Source: Paucibacter sediminis
GTDB lineage: Bacteria; Pseudomonadota; Gammaproteobacteria; Burkholderiales; Burkholderiaceae_C
Assembly: GCF_030254645.1 (NCBI RefSeq)
Contig: NZ_CP116346.1
Coordinates: 4,443,001-4,507,000, forward strand
DNA length: 64,000 nt
Direction of reading: 5' to 3'
Positions within the stretch are counted from its first letter, which is position 1; each line of letters starts with the position of its first letter. The translations under genes were made by a program, and so were the position numbers. Below are positions 28,263 to 38,613 of the stretch, in pieces. The notes under the pieces are model-generated. The model was not told the origin of the DNA and did not search any database. It saw nothing but the letters and a program-made list of their open reading frames with translations.

Positions 28263-29243
28263 GTGTTCAAGAACCTGATCGTGTACCGGATCGCCCCCGA
28301 CTGGCAGCCCACCATCGAACAGTTCGAGGATGCCCTGGCCCAGGGCGCCTTCGTCGAATGTGGCGCCTCGCAGGCGCTTTCGATGGGCTGGGTAGAGCCG
28401 CGCGGCGTCAAGCACGCCCCGCTGGTAGAGAACGTGGGCGGCCATCTGCTGCTCAAGCTGATGATCGAGCAGCGCGTGCTGCCGGGCTCGGTGGTGAAGC
28501 GCCGGGTCGAGGAGCTGGCCGAGCGCATGGAGCAGGAAACCGGCCGCAAGCCGGGCAAGAAGGCCAAGAACGAGCTGAAGGAGCAGGTCACGCACGAGCT
28601 GCTGCCTCAGGCCTTCACCAAGCAATCGTCGATCCGCATCTGGATCAACCCGCGCCAGGGCCTCTTGATGATCGATGCCAGCTCGCCGGCCAAGGCCGAC
28701 GAGGTGGTGACACTGCTGGTCAAGCAGCTCGACGGGCTTTCGCTGCAGCTGGTGCAGACGGCCGAGTCGCCAGCCGCCTGCATGACGGCCTGGCTGCTGG
28801 ACGGCGTGCCGCCCGCCGGTTTCACGATCGACCGCGAGTGCGAGCTCAAGAGCGAGGACGAGATGAAGTCGGTGGTGCGCTATGCCCGCCATGCGCTGGA
28901 CATCGAGGAGGTGCGCCAGCACCTCACCGGCGGCAAGGCGCCCACCAAGCTGGCGATGAGCTGGCGCGACCGCGTCTCCTTCATGCTCACCGACACCTTG
29001 CAGATCAAGAAGATCGCCTTCCTGGATCTGGTCTTCGAGGGTCGCGACAAGCCCGCCAAGGACGAGGCCTTCGACGCCGATGCGGCGCTGGCCACGCTGG
29101 AGCTGGGCCAGCTGATCCCCGAGCTGATCGAGGGCCTGGGCGGCGAGCACGACTTTGCCGCCGGCGGCAGCCTGCCGGCGGCGCTGCCGCAAGACCTGGC
29201 CCCGGCCAGTGCGCCGACGCTCGAGACCGCGCCCTGGGATTGA
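28263..29243 (+). CDS. rdgC: recombination-associated protein RdgC
   Basis: A 326-residue nucleoid protein. The N terminus MFKNLIVYRI and internal VEPRG, GRKPGKKAKNELKE and SSPAKADEVV segments are characteristic of RdgC. RdgC forms a ring-shaped dimer around double-stranded DNA and limits RecA activity. The start is GTG 28263 with GAGG 8 bases before. Slightly longer than E. coli RdgC (about 303) because of a low-complexity tail ending LETAPWD. It carries GCAAGACCTGGCCCC at 29189-29203, a near-copy of the repeated word described elsewhere. Confidence 0.92.
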   Translation: MFKNLIVYRIAPDWQPTIEQFEDALAQGAFVECGASQALSMGWVEPRGVKHAPLVENVGGHLLLKLMIEQRVLPGSVVKRRVEELAERMEQETGRKPGKKAKNELKEQVTHELLPQAFTKQSSIRIWINPRQGLLMIDASSPAKADEVVTLLVKQLDGLSLQLVQTAESPAACMTAWLLDGVPPAGFTIDRECELKSEDEMKSVVRYARHALDIEEVRQHLTGGKAPTKLAMSWRDRVSFMLTDTLQIKKIAFLDLVFEGRDKPAKDEAFDADAALATLELGQLIPELIEGLGGEHDFAAGGSLPAALPQDLAPASAPTLETAPWD

Positions 29244-29314
29244 TCTGACGCCTTGCGCGCCGGCGCGGCCAGCGCGCATGATGCAGGCAGATCTACCTCC
29301 CCAGTCAGCGCGTC

Positions 29315-30577
29315 ATGGCAACAGGCCCCGATTACATCCACCCGAGCCAGCTCTGCATCGGCCTGCATGTGATGCTCGATCTGCCCTGGACCGAGCATCC
29401 CTTCACCTTCTCCAGCTTTAAGATCAAGGATCTGAACCAGATCCTGACCCTGCAGTCGCTGGGGCTCAAGCGCATCCGCTATCTGCCCGGCAAGAGCGAC
29501 GGTGAGCCGCTGGCCCTGCCGGCGGTGGACGCCGGCCGCGAGGCACCGCCCGCGGCCAGCAGCGATCTCGACAGCGAGGCCTACCGCGCCAAGCGCGAGC
29601 GCGTCGCGCGGCTGGCCGCGCAGCGCGCCCGCGTGGAGGCCTGCGAGCGCGAATTCCTCTCCGCGGCCAAGGCGCTCAAGAGCGTCAACCAGAACCTGTT
29701 CTCCCAGCCCGAGCAGGCCCGCGAGGAAGCGCTCAAGCTGGTGGCCACCATGGCCGAGTCCATGCTCACCGATGCCGAGGTGGCCATCAATCTGATGAAG
29801 GACAAGATCGGCGCCGACGAGACCTACCACCACGCCCTCAACGTGACGGTGCTGGCGATGATGCTGGCCAAGGAGCTGAAGGCGCCGCCCGAGGCCATCA
29901 AGCTGCTGGGCCTGGCCGCCCTGCTGCACGACATCGGCAAATTCGACGTGCCCGAGCGCATCGTGCGCAAGCAGGAGCCGCTCACCAAGCCCGAGGCCGA
30001 TCTGCTGCGCCAGCATTGCCAGTACGGCCTGGTGACGGGGCGCAAGCTGGGGCTCTCGCCCGAGGTGCTGAACGTGATCGTCCAGCACCATGAGCGCGTC
30101 GACGGTGGCGGCTATCCGGAGGGGCTGAAGGGCCCGCAGATCTCGATGCTGGCGCGCATCGTGGCGGTGGCCAACAGCTTCGACAATCTCTGCAACCCGG
30201 CCAACCCGGCGCGCGCGATGACGCCGCACGAGGCGCTCTCGGTGATGTATGGCCAGCAACGCGGCCAGTTCGAGGCCCTGCCGCTGAGCACCTTCATCCG
30301 CTGCATGGGCATCTACCCACCCGGCACGGTGGTGGTGCTGTCCAACGACAGCATGGCCATGGTGGTCTCGGTCAACAGCGCCCGGCCGCTCAAGCCCATG
30401 GTGCTGGTCTACGACGCCGGCGTGCCGCGGGACCAGGCCATCCTGGTGGACCTGGAGCAGGAGGCCGATGTGAGCATCGTGCGCACCCTCAAGCCCCAGC
30501 AACTGCCCGAGGCGGTGTTCGACTACCTCTCGCCGCGCAAGCGCCTGGCCTATTACTTCGACGCCAACAAGGGCTGA
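29315..30577 (+). CDS. HD-GYP domain protein with DUF3391 (c-di-GMP phosphodiesterase)
   Basis: A 420-residue cytoplasmic signalling protein. An N-terminal DUF3391 region (about 5-140) precedes an HD-GYP domain. The metal-binding HD pair is His205-Asp206 in LLHDIGKFD, and the signature HHERVDGGGYPEGLKG near residue 257 carries the GYP. The full motif set predicts active hydrolysis of cyclic di-GMP. Its 3' end overlaps the convergent helicase gene by 25 bases, and its stop codon lies within a small hairpin GGGCT-gaa-GCCC. A link to exopolysaccharide or motility is likely but not shown here. Confidence 0.9.
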   Translation: MATGPDYIHPSQLCIGLHVMLDLPWTEHPFTFSSFKIKDLNQILTLQSLGLKRIRYLPGKSDGEPLALPAVDAGREAPPAASSDLDSEAYRAKRERVARLAAQRARVEACEREFLSAAKALKSVNQNLFSQPEQAREEALKLVATMAESMLTDAEVAINLMKDKIGADETYHHALNVTVLAMMLAKELKAPPEAIKLLGLAALLHDIGKFDVPERIVRKQEPLTKPEADLLRQHCQYGLVTGRKLGLSPEVLNVIVQHHERVDGGGYPEGLKGPQISMLARIVAVANSFDNLCNPANPARAMTPHEALSVMYGQQRGQFEALPLSTFIRCMGIYPPGTVVVLSNDSMAMVVSVNSARPLKPMVLVYDAGVPRDQAILVDLEQEADVSIVRTLKPQQLPEAVFDYLSPRKRLAYYFDANKG

Positions 30578-31839
30578 AGCCCATCGGCCGCGGCCGCCGC
30601 CGCTGCTGCTGCTGCTTCACGCAGCTTGTCCTTCTTGCTCTTGCGCCGGCCCTTGATGCCGCCGGGGCCGGGCTCGGCGCTGAGCGCGGCGGCCGGCTCG
30701 AAGCCGGCGATCTGCTCGCGCGCCACGCGCTGGCCCTGGCGCTTCTCGATCAGGCGGAAATGCGCTTCGGAGTTCGTCACGGTCTCGCCGCTGATGAAGC
30801 TCAGCGCCTGACCGCTGGCGCCGGCGCGGCCGGTGCGGCCGATGCGGTGCAGGTAGTCGGCCGCCGAACGCGGCAGGTCGTAGTTGAGCACCACCGGCAG
30901 CTCCGGGATGTCCAGGCCGCGGGCCGCCACATCGGTGGCCACCAGCACCTGCAGCTCGCCGTCCTTGAGCGCCTGCAGCACGCGCGTGCGCGCCCCCTGG
31001 CTCAGCTCACCATGCAGGGCGGCGGCCTTGATGCCATGGGCCCAGAGCTTGTCGGAGACATGCTCGGTGGCGTATTTGGTGGCCACGAACACCAGCGCGC
31101 GCGGCCAGGCCTCCTGCTGCAGCAGATGGCGCAGCAGCGGCGTGCGCTTGGCGGCGTCGACGACGATGGCGCGCTGCTGGATCGCTTCGGTGCGCAGCGG
31201 CTCGGGCGCGATGGCGATGCGCGCCGGCGCCCGCAGCAAGCCGTTCGCCAGCGCCTCGACGGCGGGCGCGAAGGTGGCCGAGAAGAACAGATTCTGGCGC
31301 CGCTGCGGCAGCAGCGCCAGCAGCCGGTTCAGCTCATCGGCAAAGCCCAGGTCGAGCAGGCGGTCCGCCTCGTCCAGCACCAGGGTGTGCACGGCGCCTA
31401 GGCGCAGGGCATTGTGTTCGATCAGGTCCAGCAGGCGACCGGGCGTGGCCACCATCACATCGCAACCGCCGCGCAAGCCCATCAACTGCGGGTTGATCGA
31501 GACGCCCCCGAAGGCCAGCGCGATGCGCAGCCTGGCCGGCAGCGCCTGCGCGAACTCGCGCAGCGCCTCGCCCACCTGGCTCACCAGCTCGCGCGTGGGC
31601 ACCAGCACCAGCGCGCGCGGCTGGCGCGCCGCATCGGCGCCCTGCTCCCAGACGCGCTGCAACAGCGGCAGCGCGTAGGCGGCGGTCTTGCCCGAGCCGG
31701 TCTGGGCCAGACCCAGCACATCGCCGCCGCCGAGGATGGTGGGAATGGCGGCCGTCTGTATCGCCGTGGGCGCGTGGTAGCCCTGCTCGCGCACCGCGTG
31801 CACGAGGGCGGGCATCAGGCCCAGGGAGGCGAAGGACAT
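30553..31839 (-). CDS. DEAD-box ATP-dependent RNA helicase (RhlE-like)
   Basis: A 428-residue helicase with intact motifs: Q-motif APTAIQTAAIP (24-34), Walker A AQTGSGKT (45-52), PTRELVSQ, DEAD, SAT and HRIGRTGR. It unwinds RNA in ribosome assembly or decay. The C-terminal tail is basic (GRRKSKKDKLRE) followed by ten consecutive alanines encoded by an imperfect GCN repeat near 30590-30620, which is a possible site of slippage. The last 25 bases overlap the 3' end of the HD-GYP gene. Confidence 0.92.
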   Translation of the reverse strand: MSFASLGLMPALVHAVREQGYHAPTAIQTAAIPTILGGGDVLGLAQTGSGKTAAYALPLLQRVWEQGADAARQPRALVLVPTRELVSQVGEALREFAQALPARLRIALAFGGVSINPQLMGLRGGCDVMVATPGRLLDLIEHNALRLGAVHTLVLDEADRLLDLGFADELNRLLALLPQRRQNLFFSATFAPAVEALANGLLRAPARIAIAPEPLRTEAIQQRAIVVDAAKRTPLLRHLLQQEAWPRALVFVATKYATEHVSDKLWAHGIKAAALHGELSQGARTRVLQALKDGELQVLVATDVAARGLDIPELPVVLNYDLPRSAADYLHRIGRTGRAGASGQALSFISGETVTNSEAHFRLIEKRQGQRVAREQIAGFEPAAALSAEPGPGGIKGRRKSKKDKLREAAAAAAAAAADGLQPLLASK

Positions 31840-31889
31840 GGGCGGGTCCCGGTGATCGGGAAGGCTGGGAGGGGGGCCAATTGTATGAG

Positions 31890-32456
31890 TCAGCCGAACA
31901 AGCCCGACTGCTCGCCGGCCATTTGCCCGGTGGCGCGCGCCTCGATGGCCAGCAGCCTCAGCTTGGTGGCCACCCCGCCATGGGCCGAGAAGCCCGTGCC
32001 CACGCCACCCGCACCCATCACGCGGTGGCAGGGCACGATGGGGGCGAAGGGGTTGTGGCCCTCGGCCTGGCCCACCGCGCGCGCCGCGCCGGGCAGGCCC
32101 AGGGCCTGGGCCAGCTCGCCATAGGTGCGCGTCTGGCCCACCGGGATGCGGCGGGTCAGCGCATGCACGCGCTGGTTGAACGCGGGGATGCCGGTCTCAT
32201 CGAGGCGGAACTCCAGCAGGTCGCGCGGCTCGCCGCGCAGCAGGGCTTGCACGCCCTCGATGGCGGCCCATACCTCGGCCGGCGGCGCGGCAGTTTCGCG
32301 CGCTGTCGGGAAGCGCACGCGCATGCGGTCGCGCGTGGCCGCCGCGCTTTCCTCCGGCAGCTGCGCGCCGACGATGCCGCGCTCGCCCCAGGCGATGCCG
32401 CAGCAGCCGAGGGCGGTGTCGTAGCAGTGGAAGAACAAGAGAATCCGGTCGTTCAT
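31890..32456 (-). CDS. ogt: methylated-DNA--protein-cysteine methyltransferase
   Basis: A 188-residue DNA repair protein. The acceptor is Cys143 in PCHRV, and the helix-turn-helix segment RRIPVGQTRTYGELA precedes it. It removes O6-alkyl groups from guanine by suicidal transfer to the cysteine. The N-terminal third differs from Ada and fits the Ogt form. Start ATG 32456 overlaps the stop of the upstream metallo-beta-lactamase gene by 4 bases. Longer frames extending to 32624 are a shadow. Confidence 0.9.
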   Translation of the reverse strand: MNDRILLFFHCYDTALGCCGIAWGERGIVGAQLPEESAAATRDRMRVRFPTARETAAPPAEVWAAIEGVQALLRGEPRDLLEFRLDETGIPAFNQRVHALTRRIPVGQTRTYGELAQALGLPGAARAVGQAEGHNPFAPIVPCHRVMGAGGVGTGFSAHGGVATKLRLLAIEARATGQMAGEQSGLFG

Positions 32457-33424
32457 GGCGGGGCGCTGCAGAAGCGGTCGCGCGTGGCGGCGCGCAGATG
32501 CTGCTGGAAATAGTAGCCCAGCATGGCGCGGGCGCGCGGCTGTTCGGCGGGCGCGATCCAGGCCGCGGCATCCTGCAGCCATTGATCGGCGCATGCCCCC
32601 GGCCCCTGCGCGGAGGCGGCGCATTGCAGCAGCCGCCCATAGGACTCGCGATAGTGCTGGAACTCCTGCCGGCTCAGCACCGGCCCATGACCGGGCACCA
32701 GGCGGGTGAAGGGCTGGGCCGCCAGCGTCGCCAGCGCGGCCTGCCAGCCGCCCGCGCAGGCGGTATCGAGAAACGGCACGGGCAGGGTCACCAGATCGCC
32801 CGCCACCAGGGTCTGGCTGGCCAGATCCAGCAGCCAGACATCGCCACCGCTCACCGCCCCCTTGATCACGCCCAGGCGCAGCTTGCGTCCGGCCAGGGTC
32901 AGGTCTTGCTGGGGCGCGCTGAGCCGCTCGTCGGGGCGCAGGCGCTCGGCCTGCTGCAGCAGGGCCAGGTCGATGCGCGCCGAACTCAGGCTGCTTTCAT
33001 CAAGGTCTTGCGGCTTCTCGATCAATCCCTCGAGCTGCCGGCGGTAAGCGGCGAGCCAGCCCTGCAGCGCGCCGTCGACGGCCGCGCTGGCGTAGACGCG
33101 CAGCCCCGGCCATTGCTGCCGGATGAGCGCATTGCCGCCCAGATGGTCGAGATGCCAATGGCTGTTGACGAGGGCAAGCGCCGCGCCGCCCTGCCCCTCG
33201 GCGCGCATGAAATCCAGCAGCGCCTGGGTGTGCGCGGCGTGGCGGCCGCTGTCCACCAGCACCCAGCCCTGCGCACCGCGCAGCAGCACGCTGTTGCCGT
33301 CGGGCTGGGCGCCCGGGGCATGACTGCCGGGCAGCCAGAAGACGCCATCATCCAGCGTTTGTGGGGCGGCAGCGTGGGCCGCGGTGCACAGCATGAGGCT
33401 CAACACAAGCAGGTGGCGCAACAT
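32453..33424 (-). CDS. exported MBL-fold metallo-hydrolase
   Basis: A 323-residue periplasmic protein. Residues 1-19 are a signal peptide ending in AHA. The metal site NSHWHLDHLGG supplies His89, His91, Asp93 and His94; AGDLVTLPVPF and PGHGP complete the fold. It resembles quinoprotein-relay-associated and class B-like hydrolases, but no substrate can be assigned. A start with AAGGAG 5 bases upstream is clear. Coupling to ogt is by overlapping ATGA. The gene contains GGGTCAGGTCTTGC (32896-32909), one of three copies in the window. Confidence 0.8.
   Translation of the reverse strand: MLRHLLVLSLMLCTAAHAAAPQTLDDGVFWLPGSHAPGAQPDGNSVLLRGAQGWVLVDSGRHAAHTQALLDFMRAEGQGGAALALVNSHWHLDHLGGNALIRQQWPGLRVYASAAVDGALQGWLAAYRRQLEGLIEKPQDLDESSLSSARIDLALLQQAERLRPDERLSAPQQDLTLAGRKLRLGVIKGAVSGGDVWLLDLASQTLVAGDLVTLPVPFLDTACAGGWQAALATLAAQPFTRLVPGHGPVLSRQEFQHYRESYGRLLQCAASAQGPGACADQWLQDAAAWIAPAEQPRARAMLGYYFQQHLRAATRDRFCSAPP
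32896..32909 (+). repeat. copy of GGGTCAGGTCTTGC
   Basis: Third identical 14-mer. The host gene (metallo-beta-lactamase fold) is on the opposite strand, so it encodes QDLTL there, not GQVL. Confidence 0.6.
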
Positions 33425-33484
33425 GGGGTCTCCTTGATGCTGCCAGCATGCCAGGCTTGTGGGCCCGGGCGCCCGTGCCAGCCG

Positions 33485-34528
<1,044 letters not shown>

Positions 34529-34542
34529 CCCGGCATTATCCC

Positions 34543-35085
34543 TTAGGGTGTTTGCGGCGCTGGCGGCGGGGCCGGCACAAACTCACAAGCCTGTGGCTGG
34601 CCCATGCCCTTGAGATAGGAGCGCCGCGCCATGCCGGCGGCCACGGCCGCCGCCACCTGGCGCGAATAGCGCTCGGCCCCGGTGAGCTTGCGCACCCAGC
34701 CGCGGAAGGGCAGCAGCCCCTCGGTGGCGCCGCGCAGGCCGCCGATGGCGGCGTCGCCCAGGGCCTCGCCGCCCCGCTCGCTGGCGCTGCCCTGCTTGTG
34801 GCGCGGCGCATCCACGTCGGGGCCCAGCACCTCGTCCAGCGCCCTCACCTCGGCCTGCAGCGCGGCGCAGCTGCGCTCGGCCGGGGCCTGGTAGGGCTGC
34901 TCCTGGGCGCGCAGCAGCAGCTCGGGAATCTTGGCCTTGACCAGATTCAGGTCGGCCAGCGGCGCGGTGGCGGCATCGGCAATGCGCTCCTCGGTGGGCG
35001 GCTTGCCGCCCTGGCCCTGTGGCCCTGAGGCGCAGGCGCTCAGGCCCAGCAACAGCACAGCGGTATAGAGAACTCGTGTTGTCAT
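34543..35085 (-). CDS. putative lipoprotein of unknown function
   Basis: A 180-residue protein with a lipoprotein signal: LGLSACASG places the lipidated Cys at residue 18. The rest is helical, with a glycine-rich stretch (EALGDAAIGGLRGATEGLLP), and a proline-rich end. Only one cysteine pair remains (AERSCAAL and QACEFVP). I do not recognise a family. It lies between an MFS transporter and dusA, with gaps of 6 and 14 bases, so it is probably co-transcribed with both. Confidence 0.65.
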   Translation of the reverse strand: MTTRVLYTAVLLLGLSACASGPQGQGGKPPTEERIADAATAPLADLNLVKAKIPELLLRAQEQPYQAPAERSCAALQAEVRALDEVLGPDVDAPRHKQGSASERGGEALGDAAIGGLRGATEGLLPFRGWVRKLTGAERYSRQVAAAVAAGMARRSYLKGMGQPQACEFVPAPPPAPQTP

Positions 35086-35091
35086 GTTTGC

Positions 35092-36375
35092 TCAGGAAGT
35101 TGGCGAGGATTGTGCATGGAAGAGTTCGGGGTGCTGATGTGCGTACCAGTCGCGCACCTGCTCATGTTCAAGGCTCAGCATCTCGCGCAGGCCCGGCACG
35201 AGCAGAAAGCCCAGCGCCGACAAGGCCCCGATCGCGCCCATCGCCACATAGACGGTGCTCACCTCGGCATGCAGCAGGGCCCAGCCGACCAGCGCCGGCC
35301 CCAGCGCGGCCGACACCTGCAGCTGCATCATGCTGACGGCATTGAGCCGGGCGCGGAAATGCGCGGGAATGGCCAGCATGCGATGCGTCTGGCCGGCGAG
35401 CACGCCGCAGGAATTGGCAAAACCGACGCCGAACAGGGCCAGCACCAGCAGCAGGCCCTGGGAGGTGGCGCCCGCCAGGCACAGGCCCAGCCCCTGCAGC
35501 AGGGTGCCGCCGACGCGGGTGTGGAAGCGCCCCAGCCTGGCGGCCACCCAGTTGGAGCCGCCCAGCGCGCCCCCCAGCATGCCCAGCGACAGGCCCGCCT
35601 CGGCCGCGCCCAGCCAGCCGCCCGAGAGCCCCAGCGATTGCAGCTTCAGCGGCACCAGCAGGCCGAAGCCCGGCAGCAGGCAGGTGCTGCCGACAAAGCT
35701 CACCAGGGTCCAGCCGCGCTCGATCTTGACCGACCAGCTGGCCTTCAGGCCCTGGCGCAATTCGTCGCGCCAGGCGCCGCGCGGAGCCGCCGCCGCCGCG
35801 GCATGACGCGGGATTGCGCGCACCGCCAGCGCGGCGGCGAGCAGCAGCCCGCATTGCGCCCACACGGCCACGCCGGTGGACGCACTCACCAGCAAGCCTC
35901 CCACGGCCGGCCCCAGCACGCGCCCGAGCGATTGGGCGCTGCGCTGCAGGCGCAGCGCTTCGGGCAGCTGGGCCGAGGGCACCAGCTCGGCCGCGATCGA
36001 CAGCGAGGCCGGCGCCATCAGGCCCCAGGCCAGCGCGCCGAGGGCGCCGATCGCCAGCACCCAGCCCAGGCTGTAGGCCTGCGCGCTAATCATGCCGGCC
36101 ATGCCCGCCGCGCCCAGGGCGCTCAGCAGCAGGCCGGCCATCATCAGGCGTTGCTTGGGCCAGGCGTCGCCCAGCGGCGCCAGCAAGGGCATGAAGAGAA
36201 AGGCCGCCACCGAGGTCAGCGTGCCGTTCAGCGCCAGCGCCTGCGCCCCGCCCTGCTGTGCCACCCACCAGGGTGTGGCCACGCCGCCCACCATCAGGGC
36301 CAGCACGGTCAGCACCTCGCTGTACAGAAACCCCTGCATGGGTCGGCCCAGGGCCGCGACGCGCTGACTCGGCAT
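35092..36375 (-). CDS. MFS transporter
   Basis: A 427-residue protein with twelve predicted transmembrane segments. The segment GDAWPKQRLMMAGLL between helices 2 and 3 corresponds to the MFS loop motif A in degenerate form. The architecture resembles enterobactin-exporter-like and multidrug MFS members (PF05977-like), but substrate is unknown. A C-terminal soluble tail (HEQVRDWYAHQHPELFH) resembles tails seen in that group. It heads a probable transcript with the lipoprotein and dusA. Confidence 0.8.
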   Translation of the reverse strand: MPSQRVAALGRPMQGFLYSEVLTVLALMVGGVATPWWVAQQGGAQALALNGTLTSVAAFLFMPLLAPLGDAWPKQRLMMAGLLLSALGAAGMAGMISAQAYSLGWVLAIGALGALAWGLMAPASLSIAAELVPSAQLPEALRLQRSAQSLGRVLGPAVGGLLVSASTGVAVWAQCGLLLAAALAVRAIPRHAAAAAAPRGAWRDELRQGLKASWSVKIERGWTLVSFVGSTCLLPGFGLLVPLKLQSLGLSGGWLGAAEAGLSLGMLGGALGGSNWVAARLGRFHTRVGGTLLQGLGLCLAGATSQGLLLVLALFGVGFANSCGVLAGQTHRMLAIPAHFRARLNAVSMMQLQVSAALGPALVGWALLHAEVSTVYVAMGAIGALSALGFLLVPGLREMLSLEHEQVRDWYAHQHPELFHAQSSPTS

Positions 36376-36430
36376 GACTCTCGTTCCTACCTTTGGAATG
36401 GGGTGGCTGCGGGCTCAGCCTAGCACGGCT

Positions 36431-36859
36431 TCACTGGATCAGATGCCAAGCTTCCATCCAGCGCTCGAGCTCGCCGCTCTGCGCCTGCTTGCCGGCGAAG
36501 GCGATCACGCGGGCGCGGCCGCGCTCGACCTTCAGGGCCTCGGCGCTGGCGCCCGAGAGCAGGTACACGAGCGGGTAGCTGCGCGCCTCCTCGAAGCGCT
36601 TGTAGTTGAGCAGCACATAGACGCGCTCGGCCAGTTCGGCCTCGTTCTGGCTGTTCACCACCCAGCGGCCGTTGTCGGCCACGCCGCGCACCATCACCTC
36701 GTAGCGCCGGCCGCTGCGGCTCTTCACCAGCAGCTCCACCTCGCCCATGCCGCCCAGCGTGGGCACGACCTCATGGCCCTGGCGCAGCAACTGGCTCATC
36801 ACAAAAAATTCCGCCGCCCGGGCGGCGGCGGCTGAACGCTGTTTGGCACTCGCAATCAT
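36431..36859 (-). CDS. conserved hypothetical with degenerate PD-(D/E)XK-like region
   Basis: A 142-residue soluble protein. The beginning AAEFFVMSQLLRQGHEVVPT and the following GGMGEVELLVKSRSGRRYEV resemble the alpha-beta-beta core of small restriction-endonuclease-like proteins. In active members the strand pair carries D and then (E/Q)xK. Here the positions appear as VELL and YEVMVRG, so the catalytic lysine is replaced. It may have lost nuclease activity or bind nucleic acid. The gene follows fhs by 40 bases in the same direction. No confident family name. Confidence 0.6.
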   Translation of the reverse strand: MIASAKQRSAAAARAAEFFVMSQLLRQGHEVVPTLGGMGEVELLVKSRSGRRYEVMVRGVADNGRWVVNSQNEAELAERVYVLLNYKRFEEARSYPLVYLLSGASAEALKVERGRARVIAFAGKQAQSGELERWMEAWHLIQ

Positions 36860-36899
36860 TCACGCACTTGAAGACAAAAAGGGCGCGAACTTTACCCCA

Positions 36900-38561
36900 T
36901 CAGAACAGGCCGCTGATGCGTCCCGCATCGTCGACGCTGATGCGTTCGGCGGCCGGTGCCTTGGGCAGGCCCGGCATGGTCATGATGTCGCCGCAGATGG
37001 CGGTGACGAACTCGGCGCCGGCGTTCAGGCGCAGCTCGCGCACCGGCAAGACATGGCCCTCGGGCGCGCCGAGGCGGCCGGGGTCGGTGCTGAAGGAATA
37101 CTGGGTCTTGGCAATGCACACCGGCAGCCCGCCCCAGCCCTGAGCCTGCAGCTCGGCCAGCTGCTGGCGCGCCTTGGGCTCGAAGCGCACACCGTCGGCG
37201 CGGTAGATCTTGCGGGCCACCGCCTCGATCTTCTGGTCCAGCGTGAGCTCGTCGGCATAGACCTCGGCGCGGCGCGGCGGCGCGGCCTCGCACAGCTGCA
37301 CCACCGCATGGGCCAGCTCGGTGGCGCCGGCACCGCCATGGGCCCAGTGGTTGGCGAGCACGCAGCGCACGCCCAGGTCCGCGCAGGCCTGGGCGATCGC
37401 CGCCAGCTCCTGCGGCGTGTCTTGCGTGAACTGGTTGATCGCCACCACGGTGGGCAAGCCCAGATGCTGCTGCACGTTCTCCACATGGCGGCGCAGATTG
37501 GCCATGCCGGCCTCCAGCGCGGCCACGCCCTCGAGGCCGCTGCCGCCATGGTGCTTGATGGCGCGCACGGTAGCCACCAGCACCGCGCAGGCGGGCTTGA
37601 GCCCGCCCTTGCGGCACTTGATGTCGATGAACTTCTCGGCCCCCAGGTCGGCGCCGAAGCCCGCCTCGGTGACCACATAGTCGGCCAGCTTGAGCGCGGT
37701 GCGGGTGGCGATCAGCGAGTTGCAGCCATGCGCGATATTGGCGAAGGGGCCGCCATGCACGAAGGCCGGCGTGCCCTCCATGGTCTGCACGAGATTCGGC
37801 GCCAGCGCATCCTTGAGCAGGGCCGCCATCGCGCCATCGGCCTTCAGATCGCGCGCGCGCACCGGCTGCTTGGCGGCGGTATAGCCCACCACGATATTGC
37901 CCAGGCGGCGCTTCAGATCGGCCAGCGACGTGGCGAGGCACAGGATCGCCATCACCTCCGAGGCCACCACGATGTCGTAGCCGTCCTCGCGCGGGTAGCC
38001 ATTGCCCGGCCCGCCCAGCGCCACGGTGATCTGGCGCAGCGCGCGGTCGTTCATGTCGACCACGCGCCGCCATGTGATGCGGCGCACGTCCAGCCCGAGC
38101 GCATTGCCGTGGTGGACATGGTTGTCGATCAGCGCCGAGAGCAGGTTGTGCGCCAGGCCGATGGCGTGGAAGTCGCCGGTGAAGTGGAGGTTGATGTCCT
38201 CCATCGGCACCACCTGGGCGTGGCCGCCGCCCGCGGCGCCGCCCTTCATGCCGAAGCAGGGGCCCAGCGAGGGCTCGCGCAGGCACACCATGGCGTGCTT
38301 GCCGATCTGGCCGAGCGCATCGCCCAGGCCCACCGTGGTGGTGGTCTTGCCCTCGCCGGGCGGCGTGGGGGTGATGGCGGTGACCAGCACCAGATGGCCG
38401 TCGGGCCGGTCCTGCAGGCCGGCGATATGCGCCAGGCTCAGCTTGGCCTTGTAATGGCCATAGGGGACCAGGCTGTCCTCGGGCAGGCCCAGGCGCTCGT
38501 GGGCCAGGGGCAGGATCTTGCGCAGCGTCGCCGCTTGGGCGATCTCGATATCGGAGGGCAT
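36900..38561 (-). CDS. fhs: formate--tetrahydrofolate ligase
   Basis: A 553-residue enzyme. The P-loop-like [16 protein letters not shown] lies near residue 65; [48 protein letters not shown]-like and CPxGYTE-region equivalents follow. It makes 10-formyl-THF from formate, THF and ATP in one-carbon metabolism. Start 38561 is chosen because AAGGAG lies 5 bases upstream; TTG at 38564 is unnecessary. In this organism it may support purine synthesis or formate assimilation. Confidence 0.95.
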   Translation of the reverse strand: MPSDIEIAQAATLRKILPLAHERLGLPEDSLVPYGHYKAKLSLAHIAGLQDRPDGHLVLVTAITPTPPGEGKTTTTVGLGDALGQIGKHAMVCLREPSLGPCFGMKGGAAGGGHAQVVPMEDINLHFTGDFHAIGLAHNLLSALIDNHVHHGNALGLDVRRITWRRVVDMNDRALRQITVALGGPGNGYPREDGYDIVVASEVMAILCLATSLADLKRRLGNIVVGYTAAKQPVRARDLKADGAMAALLKDALAPNLVQTMEGTPAFVHGGPFANIAHGCNSLIATRTALKLADYVVTEAGFGADLGAEKFIDIKCRKGGLKPACAVLVATVRAIKHHGGSGLEGVAALEAGMANLRRHVENVQQHLGLPTVVAINQFTQDTPQELAAIAQACADLGVRCVLANHWAHGGAGATELAHAVVQLCEAAPPRRAEVYADELTLDQKIEAVARKIYRADGVRFEPKARQQLAELQAQGWGGLPVCIAKTQYSFSTDPGRLGAPEGHVLPVRELRLNAGAEFVTAICGDIMTMPGLPKAPAAERISVDDAGRISGLF

Positions 38562-38613
38562 CAATGCTCCTTGTGGGAGGGTGATGCGATTATGGTCCGC
38601 CGCGGGGGTCAGG

